Below are positions 23,367-33,613 of a stretch of 64,000 nt of DNA, one piece after another (the stretch's first letter is position 1; each line of letters starts with the position of its first letter). The notes under the pieces were generated by a model. The model did no database searches. It saw only the letters and a program-made list of their open reading frames with translations, and was not told the DNA's origin. Source of the DNA: Panicum virgatum (taxonomy: Eukaryota > Streptophyta > Magnoliopsida > Poales > Poaceae); assembly GCF_016808335.1 (NCBI RefSeq), contig NC_053136.1:5376531-5440530 (forward strand). Reading direction: 5' to 3'. The position numbers and the translations under genes are program-made.

Positions 23367-23920
23367 TCCGGCGACTCCGGGTATAGCACCGGAGACTCCG
23401 GCCCAGAGGGTCCGGAGTATCCAGGTATATATCCGGAGTTTCCGAATAGGAGCACCTGAAACCCTAAGTTTCAAAAATCTAAGGATTTGACCATGGGATC
23501 TGAATGAAACTTGAGCCAAAGGTTCCTACACATGCTAGGAAGAGATGCCCTAAAGATTTTTCAAAGAAACCTATGACATTGGGAGATCGGGCGATCCGAA
23601 GTTCAAAAGTACCTTTGAGACCGTTGAGAGCGCGGGAACTTCAAATCCAATGACTCCCTGGAGTTTCCGAAGGGGACGAGAGTCTTTCTTCAAGGATTCA
23701 CGAGTTTTTGATGGCCGGAAGGTTGGAATCGCTCCTAGGGAGTGAGTGGGAGAGTAGAGAGAAGAGGGGGCGGAGGCTGTGGTAAAAAGACTGAAAGAGC
23801 CGTTTACCCCGACCCTCCCCGCGGTATATATAGTAATTTCCAAATATCCGGAGTATCCGGCCTCAGGGCCGGAGTATCCGGAAAATCCAGAGTTTCCGGG
23901 CCCTGGGCCGGAGACTCCGG
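23367..23920 (-). promoter_or_regulatory. LTR-like promoter module upstream of the third ORF
   Basis: Read on the minus strand: a CCGGAG cluster (23920-23847), a palindromic TATATATA (23832-23825), an AACGGCTCTTTCAG block, about 380 bp of leader-like sequence, and a second CCGGAG cluster (23444-23367), then the ATG at 23289. The LTR has the same order: cluster, TATATATA, GGCTGAAA/CAACGGCTC block, leader, cluster. This suggests an internal promoter for the third ORF, inferred from layout alone. Confidence 0.5.
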
Positions 23921-24186
23921 CTCCCCCTGAGACTGAGCAGAAAGAAGTTCAAAAGAACTTGATCTAGATGGATTTGGTAAAGATAGATTTTGTAGATCTA
24001 ATGGTGTGAGAAATTACTCAACTCAAGATCAGCCGACAATCAATCAAGGAGAACAATGATCTCAAGTGAGTAAAATGAAGAACCAACCTTTTTATAAAAA
24101 CAAAAACACCCAATTTTTGAAAGTTTTCAAGATCTTTTCATTTTGATAACCACTTAATCTATGATCACTCAAGTGTATGCAGTAAT

Positions 24187-25599
24187 TCAAGCTAGATTAC
24201 GAGAATCCAAGATGTTTAGTTCACTTCTCAAAACACAAAACCTTGACTCATCTAGAGGCTTAGTGAAGATATCGGCGAGTTGCCCGTCGGTGCTTACATG
24301 TCGTAAAGCAATATCTCCCTTAGCCTCATGATCCCTTAAGAAATGATGACGAATATCTATGTGCTTTGTTCGGGAGTGTTGTACGGGGTTGTTTGCTAGC
24401 TTGATTTCTCTCTCATTATCACAAAATAGAGGAATTGCATCAAAATGACAACCAAAGTCACTCAACGTTTGTCTCATCCACAAAAGTTGTGCACAACACG
24501 CACCGGCGGTGACATATTCGGCCTCCGCCGTGGACAAGGCAACCGAGTTTTGCTTCTTAGAGCTCCAAGCTACTAAGGACCGGCCAAGGAATTGACAAGT
24601 CCCCGTAGTGCTCTTTCGATCCACTTTGCAACCGGCATAATCCGAATCGGAATAGCCAAGTAAATCGAAAGATGAGCCCTTGGGATACCATAAACCAAGG
24701 TCAACTCACCCATCATAGACATCTCAAATCTCTTTGTCATAATCCTACTAAAATCATCGCACCAAGTTTTGTTAGTAGAGCCAAATATAATGTCATCGAC
24801 ATATATTTGGCACACAAAGATATCTTTATCAACTTTGCGAGTGAAAAGAGTAGGATCGGCTTTGCCTATTTCAAAGCCTTTTCTTAAGAGAAAGTCCTTA
24901 AGGCATTCATACCATGCTCTAGGGGCTTGCTTGAGCCCATAGAGCGCCTTATGGAGCAAGTAGACGTGGTTTGGGAGTTTTGGATCTTCAAAACCCGGTG
25001 GTTGCTCAACATATACCAATTCGGAGATTGGTCCATTAAGGAAAGCACTCTTCACGTCCATTTGATATAGCTTGAAATCATGGTGAGTAGCAAAGGCAAG
25101 CAAGATACGAATTGACTCAAGCCTAGCTACGGGAGCATAAGTCTCACCAAAATCCAAACCTTTGATTTGTGTGAAGCCTTGAGCAACCAACCTTGCTTTG
25201 TTTCTTGTTACCACGCCATGTTCATCTTGTTTGTTTCGAAAGACCCATTTGGTTCCAATGATATTTTGCTTGGGTCTTTCTACTAAGGACCAGACTTCAT
25301 TCCGAGTAAAGTTGTTCAATTCCTCTTGCATAGCCATCACCCAATCCGGATCATCCAATGCTTCTTCCACCTTAAGAGGTTCCAAGGAAAAAACAAACGA
25401 GTAATGTTAACAAAAAGTAGCCAAACGAGATCGAGTGGTTACCCCTTTACTTATACTTCCAAGGATATTATCCACGGGATGATCCTTTTGAATTATGTGA
25501 TGATCTCTTGGATGTGGAATGGAGGATTGATGTTGGATTGGTTCAGCTTCTCTATCATCTTGAGACTGATCTTGATGTTGAGTTGATGCGTCGGCTTGA
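24187..25599 (-). pseudogene. Copia pol: reverse transcriptase and RNase H, internally deleted
   Basis: The minus-strand frame enters from the solo LTR at 25599 and carries the IN-RT hinge. It hits a TAA near 25408, then gives RT ([23 protein letters not shown], catalytic YVDD at residues 195-198 of the 25385-24573 frame). After MGELTL the RT thumb and connection are missing: about 130 codons normally separate this from [16 protein letters not shown], which follows directly near 24695 in another frame. RNase H then reads to 24187 ([37 protein letters not shown]) and ends at its natural stop. The product would be inactive. Confidence 0.92.
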
Positions 25600-28500
25600 T
25601 GAGGCGTCCCCTCATATGAGAGAACTTAAATGTGATACAAACATCAGTCCCAGGAGGCTGATGCCACATTTATTACATCAGATGGTTCATTACCGTACAA
25701 ACCTCCGAGGAGGACACTCGATACAGATAATAATAATAAGTAACCAAGCTACGACATAACACCAGACCGCAACCCACTTGGGGTCTAACTCGGGCTCAGA
25801 GTACTGCGTCAGCGAAAACATCTCGAATAGGGCCGGTTCCACAGGCAAGGTTGGGTGTAGAACGATAACCCTACTCGGCGTCGTCTGGTACGAAGTCTGG
25901 GTCTTCCTCTGTAAAAAGTAAGAATGGGGTGAGTACAAACGTACTCAGCAAGTTCAACCACACCCACGGAGGGGGGTTATATCAGAATAATATGCACAGG
26001 TAAATCAAGGGTAAGGTTACGGTTTAGTTTGCAGAAAGCTAATTTTTATGCAGGGGTTTATTTAGCAGAAAACATTTCAGAAACCAGTTTTTGTATTGAG
26101 TAACACGGAGTTTAAGTTTTAAACTGCTACCGGACTCCCCGTCCGTCGTAGCACACGGCACAACTGCCGGACACAATTCCAAAACAACTCACACTAGCCC
26201 ATCCCAATAAAACACTAGTTATGTGACCACACCATAACTCGCCCAGTACCGTGGGCACGGCTATTCGAATAGCTTTTAAGTCTGTAGAGGTGTGCAACTT
26301 TACCCACAAGCGGGTACCACAACACGAGCACCGAAGTGTCGGTGTAGATCCCGACATAGCCATTACCCACCTTAGCTAAACCTGACTAGCCATCACGGGA
26401 TGCACCAAGGGGTCATTGACCGTTCACTTAGGTATAACCGGGCATAAGTCACTCGGGGCTTATCCCTTCTCCTTAGTCACCCGTTGCTCTCAACTCTCCT
26501 GATGGCTAGCAAATTAGCTAGTGGGATTTATGCTAAGCCGTTGCCCATTCAACGGTCGAGTGGTTTGCACGATAGTGGAGTCAGATGAGATGACACACCA
26601 ACTCGGTCCTTAGACACGACAAGATGGATATCTCCCTTCCTTGCCCTGCCACATTGGCACGAGCTCACCAAATGACAAATCCATAGAAATGCCATCCATC
26701 CCGTCCAATCTTTCTTTACAAAAGCACCACATTTATCCCATCCCACATACGCACACATTTTCTTTATAAAAATAAATCGTGTTATGAGTAAAGTCCTAAG
26801 CATTCTAATATCGATTAACGTCCAAGCAAAATCAAACATTAATCTAGCTGGTCAAGGAATGGTCATCACAAATCAAGGGGTGGCTATCCAACTGTGTTTT
26901 TATGCAAGCAAAACATATGCAATTTTTATAAAGCAGGCCATTGGGTTGTGTTTATAAAAACTAGGACAGAAACATGCATCAAAGGATGGGACTGAACTTG
27001 CCGTCTTCAAAGCCTTCTGGGAGGTCCTGTCCTTCGGGCTCGGGGTCGCGGAACGGGTCCTTGTTCACCTGCTCACAGCACTGCTCGTTGACAGGCTCTC
27101 CTTCATTCACTCCATGGTCTACAGCGCATACAAACAAGCACACAATCAATACACAGAAAACAAAGATCTATCGTTGAGCTCGAATCGGAAATAATTAAGA
27201 TATACATTTTGGAGCAATATTTTTGGGTGGATCCTTAATGGCATGGTCAAAACTATGTTGTGAGAGGCGTGGTAAAGTTTTTGGTTGATCCGAGGTCGAT
27301 TGGCGCATGAAATGATAGGTTATTCAAAGGTTTAGGGATTAAATCAGGGTCCAGGGGCCTATTTGTAATTAAATTTAAGAAGGCAGGGGCTTGGTTTGTA
27401 TTTTAGAATTTATTTGGGTTATTCTAAAAGAGCCAGGGGCTTATTTATAAATATGTTTCATAGTGGAGGGGTCTGTTTTGAAATACAATAAAAGAAGGGG
27501 TTTCTTTTGCAAAATGGTCAAAAGGTGGGGGTTCCTTTACTAAATATAGGAAAGGGGAGGGGCTTTTGGGCATAATGCCCTGTCCTCTTCCTCCCCCACA
27601 CTGGGAAACAGGGGAGGGGGCCGGTGTTCGCCGTCGGCGCCAAATCCGGCGGCCAGGGCCTCGGGGGCGGCTCCGGGGTGAGGGGACAAGGGTCAGGGAG
27701 CCCTGCGGGGTTGGTCCCCGGCCGCGGCTCGGGCAGAGGCGGCCCAGGATGGCCTGGCCTCGACGGCCGGCGGCAGCGGGCGACGGTGGCGCTCGGCTGG
27801 CGGCCCTAGGCCATGATAGTGGACGGGGAGAGGGGGAAATGGAGCAGGGAGGTGAGGGGGTCCGATCCCCGGCCTCACCTTGAGTTGGGGCGGCGGGCAG
27901 GAGCTGGTCGATGGGAGCGGCAGCGGTGGAGGAACTACGGCGGCGGCGCTGCAAGCTAGGAGAGGAGGCTGTTGGTGGCGGGGATGGTTGTGGGGCGGAG
28001 GAGCGACGCCGGGGGGGCCCTTTTATAGGCGCGAGAGGCGGTGAGGGCGGGGCACGGGCGGAGGACGGCGGACGGTGCGGCCGAGTTAAGGGCGTCACGA
28101 CGCGGCGGCGCTGGCGGCGAGGCGGCACAGCGTTGACGGGACACGTCGGGCAGGCTGGTGCTGTGCGGCGTCAACGGCGAGCTGTGGCGAGGCGAGTGCC
28201 GGCGATGTGATGCCTCGGGCAGGCGGCGCTGTGCGGCGTCAACGGCGGCAGTGGGCGGCGAGGTGACGCGAGGCGGCGACCGTCGCAGGCGGTGCTGTGC
28301 CGAGGTCGTCGGCACTGTGCGCGTGCGGCTTGGCACGGCCGTGCGCGCGGGCGGGGCGGTGTGCGTGTCGCGGCGTGGCCAGGCGGCGCGGGCGTGCGCG
28401 CGTCGCAGCGCGTGTGGGGCAGGTGGCCGTGGCGTGGCACGGCTCGACACGGCGAGCGCGTGCACGGCTCGGGGGGGGTGGCTCGGCGCGGCGCGGCGGT

Positions 28501-29122
28501 CGGCCAAGGAGGGTGTGCGGGGTGAGCGGGAGACGGCGCCGCGGCGGTGCGCGGGCGAGCGGGTGCGGCGGGGAGCGTGGCACTGGTGCGCGCGGGTAGG
28601 CAGTGCCGAGCTGGTGCACGGGTGTGCGGCCGGGCGGCGCGCCGAGCGGGCTGCGGGGTGGGGCGTGCGGCAGAGGGGGGGTTGGGCCGATGGCGGGCAG
28701 CGTTCGGGGGGCGCGGGAGCGAAGCAGAGGAGAAGAGGGGGGGGCGAGCGCGCAGGGAAGGAGAGGGGAGAGAAAAAAGAAGGAAAAGAAGAAAAGAAAA
28801 GAAAAGAGAAAAAAAAGAAAGGAGAGAGAAGGGAAAAGGAGAGATTCGCGGCGATCCCGTCGGCGGCGTCAGCGACGCCGGTCGGGCATGCGCGGCTGTC
28901 GAGGCCGCGTGCCGTGGCTAGGCGTGATGCGCGGGTCAGGGCGAACAGGGTGTTGGATTCGGGTGTCGGGTCTTTGGGGAATCGGGAGATTGGGCAGAAC
29001 AGGGAAAGTTCCCGAAAAATTAGGGTTAAGGTTTTAGGGAGAAACTTGGGCTCAACGACAAAGACTCGATTTTGAAACTAATTAGCGTACGATTTAACTT
29101 AGCAAATTTTTGGGATGTTACA
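25600..29122 (-). mobile_element. Solo LTR of a chromovirus-type gypsy element in copia pol
   Basis: A 3523-bp sequence with LTR ends (minus strand TGTAACATCCCAAAAA... to ...GAGGGGACGCCTCA) and a CTTGA duplication at 25595-25599 and 29123-29127. No PBS or coding region is inside, so it is a solo LTR left by recombination between LTRs. It is related to but distinct from the LTRs at 13954 and 38892. A TATAAAA box (minus, 28027-28021), a CTCAAG|GTGAGG donor near 27885 and two intact acidic mini-exons (27118-27002 and 25908-25871) are present. If it is removed with one TSD copy, copia pol reads through in frame. Confidence 0.93.
25871..27118 (-). other. Spliced acidic mini-ORF in the solo LTR (both exons open)
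   Basis: Exon a 27118-27002 (117 nt) follows a CGCTGTAG acceptor and ends at a GC-type donor (GACG|GCAAGTT). Exon b 25908-25871 (38 nt) follows TTTTTACAG. Joined, with one G from an upstream exon, the frame is open: it begins DHGVNEGEPVNEQ, passes FRDPEPEGQ and ends EEDPDFVPDDAE then stop. Exon a is 12 nt (four codons) shorter than in the other LTRs, keeping the frame. There is no in-frame ATG in exon a or in the visible upstream exon, so translation start is unresolved. Confidence 0.5.
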
Positions 29123-30281
29123 CTTGAGTAGCCCGGATACTCCGGTCTGGAGTCCGGATACTCCGATCAAGATGTCCGGAGTCTACGGCTTCATATCCGG
29201 AGTTTCCGGGTTTTGCAGCGGATGTAGAGATAGATGGCCCTTGAAACATCAACTCATCATCATCATTGTCCACTTGTTCTTGAGGCTTTATTTCACCAAT
29301 CACCAACTTCTTGATAGCTTGACTTGATGATTCTTCCATTCCTACAAAATTATCAACTTGCTCTCCTTGAGAGCCATTAGATTCATCAAATGTCACGTCA
29401 CACGCTATTTCAACACAACCGGAGGTTTTGTTGAAAACACGATAGCCATGAGCATTTGAGGCATAACCAAGAAGAAAACATTCATCAACTTTAGGTGCAA
29501 ACTTAGAGTTCTTGGGCTTCTTGTTAAGAATGAAGCACTTACTTCCAAAAACTCTAAAGTAAGACACATTAGGCTTTTTACCAAGTAGAAGCTCGTATGC
29601 CGTCTTGTTCAAGATCTTGTGAAGATATAGGCGGTTGATTGCATGACATACCGTGTTGATTGCTTCCGCCCAAAATTGATCCGAGATCTTGTACTCATCA
29701 AGCATTGTTCTTGCGGCCTCGATGAGAGTTCTATTTTTCCTCTCAACAATTCCATTTTGTTGAGGAGTATATGGAACCGAGAACTCATGACCAATGCCCT
29801 CTTCATCTAGAAACTCTTCTACATTAGTGTTCTTGAATTCGGTGCCGTTGTCACTTCTCACTTTCTTGATCTTAGTCTCAAATTCATTTTGAGCTCTTTT
29901 TGCAAACTTCTTGAAGGTCTCTTGCACTATACTTTTGTCATGCAAAAAGAATACCCAAGTGAAACGAGAATAATCATCAACAATAACAAGACCATATTTG
30001 TTACCACCAATGCTAATGTACGCCACCGGGCCAAAGAGATCCATATGTAGAAGTTCAAATGGCTTGACGGTGGTGACGATGCTCTTTGATGGATGTGGAA
30101 CACCAACTTGCTTCCCGGCTTGGCATGCACTACATACACGATCTTTCTCAAAAGAAACATTTGTTAGACCTAGGATGTGATCCCCCTTTAGAAGCTTGTT
30201 GAGATTTCTCATCCCAACATGAGCTAGTCGGCGATGCCATAACCAACCCAAGCTAGACTTTGCTATCAAGCAAGCATCAAG
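29123..30281 (-). pseudogene. Copia pol: integrase
   Basis: Minus-strand frame after a premature TAA at 30284-30282. It has the GAG-pre-integrase/HHCC zinc site (H12, H17, C46, C49 counted from 30269) and the DDE triad D77, D140 (VRSDNGTEFKN) and E176 (GIVERKN), so the catalytic residues are kept. The C-terminal hinge contains an in-frame stretch made from the CCGGAG palindromes (29210-29132). It runs into the solo LTR at 29122. Integrase would insert the cDNA; here it is cut off from RT. Confidence 0.92.
29132..29210 (-). repeat. CCGGAG palindrome cluster inside the pol hinge
   Basis: About six half-palindromes (CCCGGATACTCCGG, TCCGGAGTCTACGG, TCCGGAGTTTCCGGG) within 79 bp. On the minus strand they are translated in frame with integrase, giving the Ser/Asp/Arg-rich DRSIRTPDRSIR. 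The same unit is non-coding elsewhere in the element. Confidence 0.8.
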
Positions 30282-32210
30282 TTAAGCCCTCTCTTGAGAA
30301 AAATCCACAAGATAGAGCTTTCCCTTGAGCACCCCCTTGAAAGCAACGGAGTCATCGCTTCTTCTAATGACGGTAACACCCTCGTTAGTGAACAAACAAT
30401 TGAAGCCCGAATCACAAAGTTGTGAGATGGACAATAAATTGTAAGCAAGTGACTCAACTAAAAGAACTTTTGAGAGAGTGAACTTTGAGTTTAGGTTAAT
30501 GTTACCGGTACCAGGCACTCTTCCCTTTTGATTTCCCGCAAAAGTAATGAAATGATCTCCACTTGATGCGGTTATTATTTCAAACATACTCCTTTCTCCG
30601 GTCATATGATTTGTGCATCCACTATCAATCACCCAAGTTGATCCACCGGAGGAGTATCCCTTGGAGTTTTTAGCCATGAGGCACATGACAGGAGCTTCAT
30701 CCTCATTGTCGGTGAGATCTTCAAACAAGCTTGGAGGATGTGGAGATGATGCCTTGAAAGCCATAGTTGCACCATCTTCTTTCTCGGACTCACTTTCTTG
30801 TTGTGAATCCCATTCTTGGCCAAGATGAGCTTCTCTGGCTTGCTTCTTGTATCTTGATCTATCTCTCTTGAATGTGCTTTCTTTGTTGTCTTTGTTCTTC
30901 TTCTTCTCTTCCGGGCAATCGGCAATGAAATGCCCAACTTTGTTACACCCAAAACACGGCCTATTAGATCTTCTTCTTGGCTCATACTTCTTGTTCTTTC
31001 CAAAGTTTCTAAAGTTGCCTTTCTTCAATACTCTTGTGAAGTTCTTGATAAAGAAAGTCATTTGCTCATCATTAAGCTCTTCATCATCATCACTACTAGT
31101 GCCTTCATTTTTTGAGGGTTGGTTTGCCTTTTCTTTGCCTTTTGACTTAGCTTGAAGTGCCAACCCACTATTCTTGGCCGCTTGTTCTTGAAGCTCGGCT
31201 AGATCTTGGTTGATCTTGACTCTCTTCAATTGATCATGGTGAGTTTCAATTCTTCCAAGGACATTCTCGGCGGTGAAGTGTTTGAATCCTCTTTCGGCTC
31301 TAATCAAGCTAGGTAGAGTAACATCCCTAGCCATATACACGGTCAAGAGTTTGTCCACAATCTCACGGTCACCCCACTTGTCACCACCAAGAGATTTGAT
31401 TTGGTTTGTGATCTTCTTCATGCGGTTATATATTTCTTTCACACCTTCATCCTTCTTCATGGAGAATAAGCTCAATTCATCTTCCAAAAGTTTTGATTCT
31501 TGATTCACGTACTTTCCTTGACCCTTGATGGTTCACAAGGAGAGTGTCCCAAGCATCTTTGGCGGTTGGTGCATCCTCTATCTTGTCAAACTCTTCGGGA
31601 CACACAGATGTGTGTAGGATGTTCAACGCTTGGAAATTCCTTTGTAGCACATATGCTTGAACCGGGGTTAGAGTTTCATCTTCATCCGGAATTTCACACC
31701 CAACTTCCACAACTTTCCAAAGATCCTTGTGAATTGCATTCATGTAACCGAACATCTTAGTCTTCCATTGATTATATCTGGTACCATCAAAAAAAGATGG
31801 CTTGCCCATATGAATTGATGCATTGTGCTCACTAGGTAGAGAAAAAGTGTAATCATGAGCAACTCTTCGATAATCACATTTGCCTTTGACTTTGATGAGC
31901 TGCCCTTGTTTGAAGAGCGTGAGGCTCTTCTCTTGGAATCGGTGTCGGAGTCATCATTAGAGTCAATGATAACTCGGGAGCTAGTCTTTTTCTTCCTTTG
32001 CTCCTTTTTCTTTTTCCTCCATGCCTTCCACTCCTCATAAGACATCTCATCATCGGATGTTTCTTCTTCACTTCCTACTCCACCATTCTTATTCTTTCCC
32101 TTCTTGTTGTTGGATGGCTCTACATTCTTGTCTTTGTCTCTTTTATCACTAGGATCACCTTTTTCACCTTCATTAACTGGAATTTCTTGATTCTTTTCAT
32201 CATCCGACAT
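30282..32210 (-). pseudogene. Copia gag-protease, frameshifted
   Basis: Three minus frames: 32210-31740 (N terminus, highly charged Lys/Glu/Asp/Ser-rich), 31809-31477 (start of the copia gag domain, FDGTRYNQWKTKMFGYMNAI) and 31508-30282. The last has the rest of gag, a CCHC knuckle CFGCNKVGHFIADC, an acidic linker, and the aspartic protease motif WVIDSGCTNHMTG. Small frameshifts separate them, and a TAA at 30284-30282 splits protease from integrase. The long gag of about 650 residues fits Sireviruses. It would form the particle and process the polyprotein. Confidence 0.9.
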
Positions 32211-32249
32211 ATTGACCTCTCCGGACGGTTAAGCCCTTTGAATGGAGAG

Positions 32250-32267
32250 CCAAGCTCTAATACCAAT
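32250..32267 (-). other. Copia primer-binding site, initiator-Met tRNA type
   Basis: Read on the minus strand, the bases directly next to the 5' LTR give ATTGGTATTAGAGCTTGG. This matches the initiator-Met PBS TGGTATCAGAGC with one change. It proves the minus orientation of the copia element. Confidence 0.88.
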
Positions 32268-33613
32268 TGAAAGGATTTTAAGATGCCTAGAGGGAGGGTG
32301 AATAGGCAATCTGCAATTTAAAACACTTAACAAATATGTCAGACACAGACTAGCCCGGATACTCCGGGTATATGCCCGGATACTCCGGGTTTGGCGGTCC
32401 GGAGTATCCGGAGCTATATCCGGAGTCTCCGGGTTTGAACGACCTGAAATGAAACTGCAAGAAGCTCTGATAGAAAAGTAGATCGAGCTAGAGAATGAGT
32501 ACCAGGGGTTCCTTAAGGTTGATATCCAACAAACAAAGTTCACTAGAAACTCGTGAGTGAGTAGATCGAGCTCAAACACTAGAAATGAAGTCTCACAAGC
32601 AAAGGGCAATGAAATCAAGTAAACTAACACGAAGGAGACAAGGATTTGTTTCCCGAAGTTCACACCCGAAGGTGTTACGTCTCCGTTGAGGAAGGATTCG
32701 AGAGACGGTGCTCAAGAACCCCTATGCTCCTCTTCCATGGGCGAGATCACCTCTCAAGCCCAAGGTCACTTACTATGGATTCCTCGGCGAGAAATGGAGA
32801 TTACAAACTTCTTGTGCAGCTCACAATCTTGGTTGAGTAATCACAAGCACGCCTAGCCGTCTAGGAGCACAAGGCTCCAAGAGTAACAAACTTGAATCCG
32901 CGGGCTTGACCAAAACCAAGTGCTCAAGAGATGGAAATGAGGCTCACTAGCACTAATCCTTGCTCTTGCTTGCTTCTCACTCAAATCCCTCAAGGGAATC
33001 ACTCAAGAATGGAGAAGGGAGAGTGAGAGAGCTCTTTTTGGCTTAGGTTTGAGTTCAGCTCGTCAAAGTGGCAAGAGAGGAGGCTGAAAGGGTATGGAGG
33101 GGGTATATATACTTTTCAGCCTCAAAAGAGCCGTTGGGCGAAGGGATACCCGGAGACTCCGGGTATATGCCCGGAGACTCCGGACAACCCTAGGTTTTCA
33201 GACTTTGAACAGAGCCCGGACACTCCGGGCAACAAGGTCCGGAGTATCCGGCCCTATACACGGAGTATCCGGGTATAGCAGGGGAAAAACTCTGGTTTTT
33301 GCTCTTTGAGTTGTTTTGTGGCTCACAAGTGTTTGTCTAGGTTCTCTTGAGCACTAGTTTCAAATCAAAGCCCTTGAATCAAGTCCCTCTTGATAGTCCG
33401 GCGTTCCTATACTCAAAAAATCAAATATAAAATCTAATTCCATGAGTATCCTTTGAACTCTGCTTTTTCATTTCCTTTTTGAGGGGTCGTACATCCTCAC
33501 TTGATTCACCTATACAAACTCATCACCTGCACACATGCTCAATTACACGATTAAATGCACATGTGTTTTGTCATTAACCACCAAAACCCACTTAGGGGCC
33601 TAGATCACTTTCA
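32268..33613 (-). mobile_element. Copia element 5' LTR (1346 bp)
   Basis: Near-identical partner of 19560-20904. TATATATA lies at 33104-33111, CCGGAG clusters at 32354-32433 and 33149-33272. On the plus strand it ends GATCACTTTCA followed by the GCATT target copy. Confidence 0.93.

Larger units (their letters stand above)
19560..33613 (-). mobile_element. Ty1/copia Sirevirus-like retrotransposon inserted in gag
   Basis: A reverse-oriented element with a GCATT duplication at 19555-19559 and 33614-33618. LTRs at 32268-33613 (5') and 19560-20904 (3') differ at roughly two dozen positions by eye, under 2 percent, so it is fairly recent. Minus-strand order: PBS, gag, protease, integrase, reverse transcriptase, RNase H, a third ORF, several polypurine tracts, LTR. 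IN before RT defines Ty1/copia. Long gag, a third ORF after pol, repeated polypurine tracts and palindrome-rich LTRs fit the Sirevirus lineage. It is interrupted in pol by a solo LTR at 25600-29122. Confidence 0.93.

Noticed and set aside
27445..29075. Frames of 183-305 codons within the 25600-29122 LTR
   Set aside because: Low-complexity Arg/Gly/Ala-rich translations of the GC-rich LTR leader, mirrored on both strands.
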